Positions 5,969 through 12,863 of a stretch of 21,001 nucleotides of DNA are shown piece after piece. The DNA lies in IMG/VR virus record IMGVR_UViG_3300048556_000382, positions 1 through 21,001 of that record. One strand, given 5' to 3'. The position numbers were made by a program, and so were the translations under genes. The DNA is from a virus. The first letter of the stretch is position 1, and the number at the start of each line of letters is the position of its first letter. The notes beneath the pieces were generated by a model. The model saw nothing but the letters and a program-made list of their open reading frames with translations, ran no database searches and was not told where the DNA came from.

Positions 5969-7206
5969 GCATTATCTCCATTTCCATTAAGTAAGAATCT
6001 GTATTGGGTACTAGCAGGAGCATTTCCATTATATAGATTTTCTGCTACAGTAGCGTCTGCAGCAGTATTTAAAATATGAATTGCATCATATTTTGCTCGG
6101 CCGTTATCACTTGCATTGCCTGCGCTCCCATGCAGATACCATAGATTTGTTTTTAAGCCAATACCTTGTCTATTGGGAGATCCAGTTCTACTAAGAATAT
6201 CTCCAAAAGTACCACCTTGAGAAGTTATCCATTGGCCTATTACATTTGAAGAAACACTATATGAAACCACATAATGATACCAAGCTTGATTATTAGCCCC
6301 GCCAGTATCAAACAATGTTGAATTTACCATATTAGTATTGATAGATGAATTTTGTGCATATGAGGAACCATTATATTTATCTACTACATGATATATAGCA
6401 TTAGTGCTGGTGATGATAGTACATGCGCTGCCAAAGCTGTTGCCAGCGTCCGTTTTATCATTAACATTGAATAAATACAGTGGATTGGTGTTGTATTTTT
6501 GAAACCACATTGATATAGTATAGTCATCGTAGACATAAGGAGTAGAAGGACTTACAATATTACGCTGGACATGTCCATTACCATTAAGATATAAGCTATG
6601 AGTTCCTTCAACCTTTTCATCGGTGGCGTAATATCCACCAGTCGATAAGTTAAACGAGGCACCAGAAACTAAGTTCATATTCTGTAGAGATACTTGAAAA
6701 ACATCACTTGTACTATTACCAGAATTGTCATATGCTACAGCGGTAACATTAAAACTACCATCAGCAACATTGGTATCTGATGTTGGAGTTATTGTGAGTG
6801 TAGAATACTGACTTGCAATATTTGATTGATTTAATTGAATAGTACATATGGTTTGATTCGAGTCTGATTCAGAAATTACCCAATTCAAAAGAAGTCCTTC
6901 TGGGTCAGTCGCAGCTAATTGTACTGTTATTGCAGAATCGCTAGTTGCAAAAGTTTGATCTGGAATTGGAGTAATTATTGCTGGCGATTGGTTTTGTACC
7001 ATTGACACAGAATCCCAACCACTACCATTAAAAACGAACAGTTTATTAATATCTGTGACTAATACCATGTCTCCATCTGTTGCGGTATTTGTTGCTGGAA
7101 ATTCCTCGGCACTTCCAATAACATTTACTCCACTGATACCAACAGCACTAAGTGATCCGCCTTCCGACATTAGTTGTGATAGTTTTCTTGCTTTAGACGC
7201 TGGCAT
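5965..7206 (-). CDS. Tail-fibre/adhesin with LamG-like C-terminal domain (413 aa)
   Basis: Minus-strand structural protein, probably a host-contact fibre. Residues 40-70 hold a short module (MVLVTDINKLFVFNGSGWDSV) that also occurs in the two other intact tail proteins of this window. Then comes a cadherin-like beta domain (about 70-180; ATDPEG signature). Residues 185-390 look like a concanavalin/LamG jelly roll: TGGYYATDEKVEGTHSLYL, then YTISMWFQKY and a late YHYVVSY strand. Such domains often bind sugars. The start abuts the SNase stop (TAA then ATG), so the two genes are cotranscribed. A GATAAATA box, one base from the late consensus, lies upstream at 7239-7246. Virion location is inferred. 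Confidence 0.75.
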   Translation of the reverse strand: MPASKARKLSQLMSEGGSLSAVGISGVNVIGSAEEFPATNTATDGDMVLVTDINKLFVFNGSGWDSVSMVQNQSPAIITPIPDQTFATSDSAITVQLAATDPEGLLLNWVISESDSNQTICTIQLNQSNIASQYSTLTITPTSDTNVADGSFNVTAVAYDNSGNSTSDVFQVSLQNMNLVSGASFNLSTGGYYATDEKVEGTHSLYLNGNGHVQRNIVSPSTPYVYDDYTISMWFQKYNTNPLYLFNVNDKTDAGNSFGSACTIITSTNAIYHVVDKYNGSSYAQNSSINTNMVNSTLFDTGGANNQAWYHYVVSYSVSSNVIGQWITSQGGTFGDILSRTGSPNRQGIGLKTNLWYLHGSAGNASDNGRAKYDAIHILNTAADATVAENLYNGNAPASTQYRFLLNGNGDNA

Positions 7207-7647
7207 TTAGATTAAACCTTTTTCTTTTAGTTTCTCTCTATTTATCATATGAAGTTCTGTCAATTTATTTTTATTCTCTGCATTATAAGGAACTGCATGA
7301 TGATTTTCTAGCATTACTGTAGAAACACTCTTCGTTGAGAAATTATTTTTATCATCTTTGTGTTCTATAATAAAGTCTCCAAGAATTCTTCCAAACTTCC
7401 CTGTCTTGTCTTTTTGTGTTTTAATGATTTGCATTGAGCCAATGGGAAGCAATCCTTTTAGATATTCTTTTGCAGCCAACCCAAATACTTTTTCTTCTTT
7501 GTCTCTTGTGCGTGATTCTGGAGTGTCTATCCCGACAATACGAACACGTTCTTTATGCATCCATACGCCAAATCCCAAATCGATGTCAACATCTACTGTA
7601 TCACCATCAACAATTCTTAAAATTTTACATTTATATTCATAAGCCAT
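7207..7647 (-). CDS. Staphylococcal-nuclease-like (thermonuclease) protein (146 aa)
   Basis: Predicted calcium-dependent nuclease of the SNase fold. The active-site residues can be placed: VDGDT (residues 13-17) with a metal-binding Asp, R36 and D41/E44 in VRIVGIDTPESR, and R87 in KTGKFGRILGDF, equivalent to the two catalytic arginines and the base of the S. aureus enzyme. The C-terminal part (ML-x2-HHAVPY) is also typical. There is no signal peptide, so it should act inside the infected cell (for example on host DNA or RNA) unless it is packaged or released at lysis. It sits between two tail genes on the same strand and directly abuts one of them, implying late expression. Family call strong, biological target unknown. 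Confidence 0.9.
   Translation of the reverse strand: MAYEYKCKILRIVDGDTVDVDIDLGFGVWMHKERVRIVGIDTPESRTRDKEEKVFGLAAKEYLKGLLPIGSMQIIKTQKDKTGKFGRILGDFIIEHKDDKNNFSTKSVSTVMLENHHAVPYNAENKNKLTELHMINREKLKEKGLI
7239..7246 (-). promoter_or_regulatory. Possible weak late promoter for the LamG tail gene
   Basis: Read on the minus strand this is GATAAATA, one mismatch from the T4-type late box. It lies inside the SNase gene and 33 bases before the tail-gene ATG (7204-7206). The placement is right for a late promoter, but the same octamer arises by chance in AT-rich coding sequence, so support is modest. Confidence 0.3.
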
Positions 7648-7661
7648 TTTTTTACCTTAAA

Positions 7662-9341
7662 TTAACCAACAACAAAATTTCCGCCTGCAGTGAAAGTATA
7701 AACCCACTTTGAAGTATTGCTGTCATAAACTTCTGTGCCAGTACTGGATGTAAATTGTTTGTTTGAGTGTATAATTACAATACCAGAGCCGCCGACACCA
7801 CCAACGCCGCCTGGGTATCCACCGCCACCGCCACCAGAACCTGTATTTGCTGTTGCAGAGGCACCAGTACCAGCGCTTAGACCAGAACCTAGCCCAGCGC
7901 CTGTTGCAGTATCTACAGAACCCACTACAGTACTATTCGAGTGTGAATACGCACCACCAGAACCACCACCAGCATATTTGTTACCGGAACCAACTGGCCA
8001 CTCTATACCAAGTCCACCATCTCCAGATGCTGTATTGTCAATTGCGTTACCACCAACACCACCAGCGCCACCACCGCCGCCACCAATGTATCCATTTCTA
8101 CCACGCCCACCGCCACCTGCATATCCTAATCCACCATCTGTACTTGAAGGTTGTGTTGCGGCTCCGCCTGCATGAGTAGTTGATACTTCAGATGAACCAC
8201 CACCGCCACCAGAGCCACCATCTGAGCCGGAAGTTCCTGCGACATAGTAACCACCGCCACCGCCACCGAGAGCAGTTTTACCTAAGAATGTGGTGTTTCC
8301 ACCATTTCCACCTTGAGTATCCGAAGCTCCACCAGTACCACCCTGTCCAATTACAATATTATATGTTGTTCCATTAAGTGATAGTGCAGCCGTAGATGTT
8401 ATAACGCCGCCCGCACCTCCGCCACCGCCGAACTCTTCACCACCACCACCACCACCTGCTACCATCATATATTCTATATCGGCTTGGAATGTTAGACCAA
8501 CATCTACAAATCTAGTAGTAGTTTTCGCACCGTCTGATGCAGATAATCTTGCACGAAATGTCCCAGCATCACTAATAGTACTTGATGGTGTAAATGTATA
8601 AACTCCATTTGCATCTACTGTGGCATCTACTGAAAGTTGTGATGGTCTTGTATTTCCTGAAGTTTTGTATGCAATTCCATATGTAACATCAAATCCTTCT
8701 GGATCTTCTGCAACCATTGTCATTGTACTAGTGGTTCCATCACTATTCAGTGAATGTGTTGTTGGTGGTTCTGTTAATATGATTGGTGATTCATCTCCAC
8801 TATCTACTCTATCCCATTCTGTTCCATCCCACACATATAGTGCTTTGGTATCTTGTGCAAATGCAAAGTCACCTTCTGTAGTTCCATTAGAAAATGCAGC
8901 AAAGTTTGCATAAGCAGTTGTTGCACCAGCACTGCTATTATTTGTAACATATGTCTGTACATAAGATTCAGTCGCCATCGGATCTGAGATATCTTGTCTT
9001 ATTAGATTTGATGCTGTTGGTTGATGAAAAACAATATCAACTTCATCTGAAAGTGCTAGTGCAGTATCAAAAATTATTGATGTTCCATTTGTTGATGTTA
9101 TATCCTGTGGGTTTAACATTACGCCGTTAACAGACACAATCACAGAAGCTGATGGATCGTAATTTACAGTATGAACCGTTTGTCCTGCTGTCGCAACAAA
9201 TGTAGAACGAGATGTAGAAGCAACAATCTGATCTTGTTTTTTAAGCAACCAATATCCTCTGGTCGAATCAAAAACAAAGATTTGTCCATTTTCTGTATGA
9301 GTTTGTCCATTCACAGGACTTGCTGGAAATGTTATGGCCAT
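7662..9341 (-). CDS. Glycine-rich tail-fibre protein (559 aa)
   Basis: Predicted host-recognition fibre. The N-terminus (MAITFPASPVNGQTHTENG, then FVFDSTRGYWLL) is the start seen in many marine phage tail proteins. Residues 45-105 form a fibre domain (ATAGQTVHTVNYDPSASVIV, SVNGVML). A shared 'knob' module (ALYVWDGTEWDRV, near 165-178) and a cadherin-like domain (EDPEGFDV, about 185-280) follow. From about residue 290 to 530 the chain is dominated by GGGGG runs, ending in a GSGIVIIHS strand. Such regions in phage adhesins can pack as polyglycine helices whose exposed loops decide receptor specificity. The start has AAGGTAAC upstream and a late promoter at 9368-9375 on this strand. The opposite strand's Pro/His-rich open frames are shadows. 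Confidence 0.8.
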   Translation of the reverse strand: MAITFPASPVNGQTHTENGQIFVFDSTRGYWLLKKQDQIVASTSRSTFVATAGQTVHTVNYDPSASVIVSVNGVMLNPQDITSTNGTSIIFDTALALSDEVDIVFHQPTASNLIRQDISDPMATESYVQTYVTNNSSAGATTAYANFAAFSNGTTEGDFAFAQDTKALYVWDGTEWDRVDSGDESPIILTEPPTTHSLNSDGTTSTMTMVAEDPEGFDVTYGIAYKTSGNTRPSQLSVDATVDANGVYTFTPSSTISDAGTFRARLSASDGAKTTTRFVDVGLTFQADIEYMMVAGGGGGGEEFGGGGGAGGVITSTAALSLNGTTYNIVIGQGGTGGASDTQGGNGGNTTFLGKTALGGGGGGYYVAGTSGSDGGSGGGGGSSEVSTTHAGGAATQPSSTDGGLGYAGGGGRGRNGYIGGGGGGAGGVGGNAIDNTASGDGGLGIEWPVGSGNKYAGGGSGGAYSHSNSTVVGSVDTATGAGLGSGLSAGTGASATANTGSGGGGGGYPGGVGGVGGSGIVIIHSNKQFTSSTGTEVYDSNTSKWVYTFTAGGNFVVG

Positions 9342-9367
9342 GAGTTACCTTTATAATATGTTCGTTC

Positions 9368-9381
9368 TATTTATATAAATA
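9368..9381. promoter_or_regulatory. Palindromic bidirectional T4-type late promoter
   Basis: The 14 bases TATTTATATAAATA are a perfect palindrome containing TATAAATA on both strands (9374-9381 plus; 9375-9368 minus), overlapping by two bases. The plus box should start transcripts near 9387 for the gene at 9413, and the minus box near 9362 for the glycine-rich tail gene at 9341. The whole divergent intergenic region is only 71 bases, so this one element probably serves both late operons. Confidence 0.75.
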
Positions 9382-9412
9382 AAACATACTAATATTTTTA
9401 GTGGAGAACTAA

Positions 9413-10675
9413 ATGATACTATCTATAACTTTATTAATGGTTGCGATTGCTTTATCCGTAGTTGCCGCATATTATTCTATTGCAGGCTTGATTACAATCT
9501 TTGCTGCGGCAGTAATCCCTGTCATTGTTATGGCATCTGTTTTGGAAGTTGCCAAGGTCTTAACTGCTGCATGGTTATCACACAATTGGAAAAGAGTCAA
9601 CTTTTTTCTTAAAACATACTTGACATTTTCAGTCGTAGTACTTATGTTAATAACCAGTCTTGGAATATTTGGATTTCTATCTAAGGCACATATCGAACAG
9701 ACTTCTAGTGGAAAAGAGAATGTTGCACAAATAGAAATCACCGAAAAAAGAATAACCAGGCTGGAAGAGGATATTGTTGATTTTGAAAATCAAATAGAAA
9801 AAATAGAAAATTCGAATGTTTCTAAGAATAAAGATATTGCAAAAGAGATAGAAAAAGAAGAACAGAGAATTGAAGATGCACTTGCGAATTATCAAAGACT
9901 TGTAGATGAGCAGAATGAAATTATAACATCATCTACAAAGAAACTAGATTTAATAGACAGGTATTTAGAAGAAGAAAACATTAAAGCTTTACAAACTTTG
10001 GTGGGTACTACTCCAGATGGACAATATGGAAGGAACACTGCTAAAAAAGTTACTGAATTTAGAGAAAAAGAGGAACAGAAAGCAGAAGAAGTTGTTGCAT
10101 CTGCTAGACAAAGAATTAATGAATTACGTGATAGTCAAGGTGAAGAGAGAAGATTGAGTAATGATCTGATTGATAGACTGAGAAAACAAATAAGTTTAGA
10201 TGATTTGGATGAGGATGACAAGGCTAGAATTTCAAACATCAAGAAAAACATACTGACATCAGAAGAAGAACTTACTGTTTTGAATAACATAAAATTCGAA
10301 TTTGAAAAAGAAGTGAGAAAATTTGAAGCAGAAGTTGGCCCAGTAAAATATGTTGCGGAAGTTCTTTATAGTGATGTCGATGAAAATGTTTTAGAAGATG
10401 CAGTCAGATTTGTAATTCTTTGCTTAATTTTTGTTTTTGATCCACTTGCGATACTTTTAGTTATTGCCAGTTCGTCTTCTATATGGTATTATAGAGGAAT
10501 CAGTAAAGGAGAGAATCTAACCCATTTAACAGAAGAAGATTTTAAAAAAGACCAAGCTATCCCACCATATGGTATGGATATGATGGAAGACAAAGTAAAA
10601 AAAAAGCCAAACCTCAATGATACAATTGAGAACTGGACAAACGAAAAAGTTGAAAACCACGATAGATTAGAATAG
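9413..10675 (+). CDS. Coiled-coil membrane protein with peptidoglycan-binding-like segment (420 aa)
   Basis: Three hydrophobic helices open the protein (about residues 3-21, 24-45, 67-89). A long charged coiled coil follows (about 95-325, rich in Glu, Lys, Arg), then one more membrane helix (about 332-354) and a charged tail. Within the coiled-coil region, residues 191-216 contain LQTLVGTTPDGQYGRNTAKK, close to the LQ-x-LG-x2-DGxxGxxT pattern of peptidoglycan-binding repeats. If the loop faces the periplasm, the protein could tether the inner membrane to the wall. The start at 9413 has GGAG 6 bases upstream and is served by the palindromic late promoter. Roles in lysis, exclusion or envelope remodelling are all possible; no specific family is recognised. 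Confidence 0.7.
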   Translation: MILSITLLMVAIALSVVAAYYSIAGLITIFAAAVIPVIVMASVLEVAKVLTAAWLSHNWKRVNFFLKTYLTFSVVVLMLITSLGIFGFLSKAHIEQTSSGKENVAQIEITEKRITRLEEDIVDFENQIEKIENSNVSKNKDIAKEIEKEEQRIEDALANYQRLVDEQNEIITSSTKKLDLIDRYLEEENIKALQTLVGTTPDGQYGRNTAKKVTEFREKEEQKAEEVVASARQRINELRDSQGEERRLSNDLIDRLRKQISLDDLDEDDKARISNIKKNILTSEEELTVLNNIKFEFEKEVRKFEAEVGPVKYVAEVLYSDVDENVLEDAVRFVILCLIFVFDPLAILLVIASSSSIWYYRGISKGENLTHLTEEDFKKDQAIPPYGMDMMEDKVKKKPNLNDTIENWTNEKVENHDRLE

Positions 10676-10685
10676 GAGTATCGTA

Positions 10686-11396
10686 TTGGGAAAAGTTAAG
10701 TTAGTTAGTTATACCAAATCTGCAGAAGATTTGGATGAACAGGGCGTGGAGACATTACAAGATTTGGTAGCGTATTGCGCCAAAGTATCTAATCCTTCGA
10801 GTCAAATAAATAAAAAAACAAGTGAAAAACTCATCAAATATTTAATCAAACATGCACATTGGTCGCCATTAGAGATGGTTGATGTGACAATGGAAATAGA
10901 AACTACCAGAGATATTGCACACCAAATGGTTCGCCATCGCAGTTTTTCTTTTCAAGAATTTAGTCAAAGATATGCAGAGCCCAAAGAGATGGGAGAAATG
11001 TTTGTAAAGAGAGAGTGTAGATTGCAAGACACTACAAATAGACAGAATTCTATTGAAATTGAAACTGATCCAAGTCTTGTGCAAAATATCAGCCATCAGG
11101 AATTAATTGCAGAATGGAATAGAAGACAATCTGGTGTTATTGAAACTGCACGAAAGGCATATGAATGGGCAATTGAAAGTGGAATTGCAAAAGAACAAGC
11201 TAGGGTTTTACTTCCAGAAGGATTGACAAAGACTAGATTATATATGAAAGGTAGTATGCGTAGTTGGTTGCATTATATTGAATTAAGAAGCGCTCATGGA
11301 ACGCAAAAAGAACACATGACAATTGCAAAAGAATGTGCAGAAATTGTTTCCGAAATATTTCCTATGATATGGACAATTAAAGGCATAGAAAAGTAA
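10686..11396 (+). CDS. thyX: Flavin-dependent thymidylate synthase ThyX
   Basis: Makes dTMP from dUMP using FAD, NADPH and methylene-tetrahydrofolate. The diagnostic signature RHRSFSFQEFSQRY occupies residues 83-96, with the preceding HWSPLEM and TRDIAHQ segments and the later ARVLLPEGLTKTRLYMKGSMR region (residues 177-197) that binds dUMP. Length 236 is normal. I accept the TTG start at 10686 because AGGAG (10674-10678) lies 7 bases upstream, immediately after the preceding gene's stop. It complements nrdJ in supplying deoxynucleotides, although here it is transcribed with late-type genes. T4 uses the unrelated Td enzyme, so this is a replacement common in marine phages. Confidence 0.96.
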   Translation: MGKVKLVSYTKSAEDLDEQGVETLQDLVAYCAKVSNPSSQINKKTSEKLIKYLIKHAHWSPLEMVDVTMEIETTRDIAHQMVRHRSFSFQEFSQRYAEPKEMGEMFVKRECRLQDTTNRQNSIEIETDPSLVQNISHQELIAEWNRRQSGVIETARKAYEWAIESGIAKEQARVLLPEGLTKTRLYMKGSMRSWLHYIELRSAHGTQKEHMTIAKECAEIVSEIFPMIWTIKGIEK

Positions 11397-11402
11397 ATTC
11401 AG

Positions 11403-11442
11403 CCTCTCTTTTTCTGTTTTTTTATAAATAGGGGAAGAGAGG
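11403..11442 (+). promoter_or_regulatory. Hairpin with late promoter in its loop and ribosome site in its stem
   Basis: CCTCTCTT (11403-11410) is the reverse complement of AAGAGAGG (11435-11442). In RNA the stem extends to about 12 pairs with three G-U pairs and one more C-G. The loop contains an exact TATAAATA (11423-11430), with initiation expected near 11436. The right arm holds the GAGG ribosome site of the gene starting at 11450. Read-through RNA from thyX would hide that site, while RNA started at the late promoter lacks the left arm and leaves it free. This is the arrangement known for T4 lysozyme and other late genes. A weak terminator role is an alternative. Confidence 0.65.
11423..11430 (+). 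promoter_or_regulatory. T4-type late promoter for the curli/cyclase operon
   Basis: An exact TATAAATA lies 19 bases before the ATG at 11450. It is the only clear promoter between thyX and 18170, so it probably drives all ten genes of the curli and cyclase run, whose spacing leaves little room for internal promoters. Confidence 0.75.
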
Positions 11443-11449
11443 AATAATT

Positions 11450-11737
11450 ATGGATTTTCTTAGTTTAGTAGGTGACGTAGGTTTCCCGATAGCATCAGCT
11501 CTTGCTGGTGGTTTTTTCGTTTTTCTAACACTAAAATTCATCTTGGCTGGTGTCTTAGACGATATCCGCACCCAAAGAGGATTCGTAAAGTCTCTTGATA
11601 ATAGAGTAAAAACGATGAACAACGAACTTTTGAGAATAGATATATTGATGTGTCGTTCATTCAACATTCCATTACTGCCCGCCGACTTGAATCGAATTTC
11701 TAGGGCAGATGGACAACAGGATGCTAGAAAGGATTAA
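11450..11737 (+). CDS. Small membrane protein M1, YvrJ-like (95 aa)
   Basis: One predicted membrane helix follows a GDVGFPI motif (residues 8-14; helix about 12-35), then a charged amphipathic helix (KSLDNRVKTMNNELLRI). The GFPI-plus-helix-plus-short-coil layout resembles small YvrJ-type phage proteins. The gene at 12106 encodes a clear relative: GFPIASALAGGFFVF aligns with GFPIIAALGLGYFIF, and SLDNRVKTMNNELLRI with GLIDRVRMLDNDLIRL. It starts the late operon, with GAGG 7 bases before the ATG. Holin-like or accessory envelope roles are possible, and association with CsgG/CsgF is suggested only by position. Confidence 0.7.
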   Translation: MDFLSLVGDVGFPIASALAGGFFVFLTLKFILAGVLDDIRTQRGFVKSLDNRVKTMNNELLRIDILMCRSFNIPLLPADLNRISRADGQQDARKD

Positions 11738-11739
11738 AC

Positions 11740-11919
11740 ATGTTGTGGAAAGATTTACTATTAATGAAATTTCAAAATGGTTTTCGCATTTTGACAAATA
11801 AAGATCCAGATGATAAATTTTTTGTTATTGATGACGTAGAGTTTAATATCGGTGATGTTTATAAAGTAGGCCCAAATGGATTTTTTGAGAGAATTGGAAC
11901 AGAAAATGCTTTGGATTGA
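11740..11919 (+). CDS. Small soluble protein S1 (59 aa)
   Basis: ATG 11740 lies two bases after the stop of M1. The protein has a short helical start (MLWKDLLLMKF) and a beta-rich end, with FNIGDVYKVGPNGFFERIG at about residues 35-53. That end aligns with YKPGDVFRVNDDGWLVKVM of the following gene, so the two are probably duplicates. No cysteine, signal peptide or membrane segment is present. It overlaps the next gene by 44 bases if that gene starts at 11876, or by 14 bases if it starts at 11906. Function unknown. Confidence 0.6.
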   Translation: MLWKDLLLMKFQNGFRILTNKDPDDKFFVIDDVEFNIGDVYKVGPNGFFERIGTENALD

Positions 11920-12106
11920 ATATGCAATAGAACAAGCAGGTAGAAACTGGAAAGTAAAGGGTGATTGGCCAGGAGAGGTTATGGGGTTGGACAGCCAAGG
12001 CAATTCCAAAGAACACTATCTTTACAAGCCAGGAGATGTTTTCAGAGTTAATGATGATGGGTGGTTGGTAAAAGTTATGGATGAAAACGGAGCTACGAAA
12101 GATTAA
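11876..12106 (+). CDS. Small soluble protein S2 (up to 76 aa)
   Basis: The frame opens at ATG 11876 (MDFLRELEQKMLWIEYAI); an internal ATG at 11906 has the better placed purine stretch (GGAACAG) and may be the true start, giving 66 residues. A helical N-terminus leads to WKVKGDWPGEVMG and then YKPGDVFRVNDDGWLVKV, which aligns with protein S1. The stop and the next ATG share bases (TAATG, 12104-12108), implying translational coupling to M2. The small domain may bind the paired membrane proteins M1 and M2; that is inference from gene order. Confidence 0.65.
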   Translation: MDFLRELEQKMLWIEYAIEQAGRNWKVKGDWPGEVMGLDSQGNSKEHYLYKPGDVFRVNDDGWLVKVMDENGATKD

Positions 12107-12399
12107 TGGAAGAATTTGATATTGCTGCTGCAATCGGGCAATATGGATTTCCTATTATTGCAGCATTAGGCCTTGGCTATTTCATATTTTATATTTGGAA
12201 TTGGGTGACTCAAGAAGTCGATCCAGTCATAGAAGAATCTCACATGACATTAATTGGATTGATTGATAGAGTGCGTATGTTGGATAATGACCTTATAAGA
12301 CTTAATACAAAACTGAATATGATACTCGCTCAGCAAGGAACTGAAATTCCTAAAGACGATGAAGTAGAACAGATAATTAAAAGTCAGAAAGAAAAATAA
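12106..12399 (+). CDS. Small membrane protein M2, paralogue of M1 (97 aa)
   Basis: One membrane helix (about residues 13-35) follows IGQYGFPI, with a polar coil (IDRVRMLDNDLIRLNTKL) and a charged tail. It is the partner of M1 at 11450, so the order M1-S1-S2-M2 looks like duplication of a two-gene unit with one copy in reversed gene order. It ends two bases before csgF, making it cotranscribed with the curli genes. A single helix plus coil suits an oligomerising membrane protein such as a holin or an adaptor, without further proof. Confidence 0.7.
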   Translation: MEEFDIAAAIGQYGFPIIAALGLGYFIFYIWNWVTQEVDPVIEESHMTLIGLIDRVRMLDNDLIRLNTKLNMILAQQGTEIPKDDEVEQIIKSQKEK

Positions 12400-12401
12400 A
12401 A

Positions 12402-12863
12402 ATGAAATATTTTATATTTACCGTATTTTTACTTTTGCCAATATCAATCAACGCATCAGAGATGACATGGGGATTTAAAAATCCAGCATTCCATTATGGA
12501 AATGGATATTCAACTCATGTTTTGAGCGTAGAACAGTTGGGGCATAATCGTAAAGAAGATATAAGAAAAGAAGCGGAATCTGAAGCTGCAAGAATTGAAA
12601 GAGAACTAGAAAATTCTACTCTTAATAAGTTCATCCGTAATATTGAATCTCGAATTTATGCTCAATTATCAAAACAGATGGTTGATTCTATGTTTGCAGA
12701 TTGTATCGATACCTGTTCCAATACAGGAACAGCGGAAATTGAAGGATCTACAATTAATTGGGAAAAAGATACTACTACGGATGAAATAACACTGACTATC
12801 ACTACTGAAGATGGATCAGTTACAACTATCACTGTGCCCGGCGGCGGAGAGTTTGGGTTCTAA
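12402..12863 (+). CDS. csgF: Curli assembly protein CsgF
   Basis: CsgF is the surface-exposed partner of the CsgG pore and helps anchor and nucleate curli fibres. The signal peptide (residues 1-18 or so) is followed by EMTWGFKNPAFHYGNGYSTH, which matches the mature CsgF start (MTFQFRNPNFGG in E. coli) that inserts into the CsgG channel. The middle is a Lys/Glu-rich helix and the LNKFIRNIESRIYAQLSKQM segment (residues 74-93). The end (TLTITTEDGSVTTITVPG) matches the beta C-terminus of CsgF. Two cysteines (DCIDTC, near residue 101) could form a disulphide and are not in E. coli CsgF as I recall it. The stop shares bases with the csgG start (TAATG). Confidence 0.9.
   Translation: MKYFIFTVFLLLPISINASEMTWGFKNPAFHYGNGYSTHVLSVEQLGHNRKEDIRKEAESEAARIERELENSTLNKFIRNIESRIYAQLSKQMVDSMFADCIDTCSNTGTAEIEGSTINWEKDTTTDEITLTITTEDGSVTTITVPGGGEFGF

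Noticed and set aside
7735-8175. Pro-rich plus-strand open frame, and His-rich frames nearby and at 20721-20954
   Set aside because: These are the complements of polyglycine codons in the minus-strand tail genes and have no ribosome sites.
7780-8460. Repetitive CCACC/GCCACC units suggesting a CRISPR or tandem repeat array
   Set aside because: The units are irregular glycine codon runs within a coding gene, without fixed repeats and spacers.
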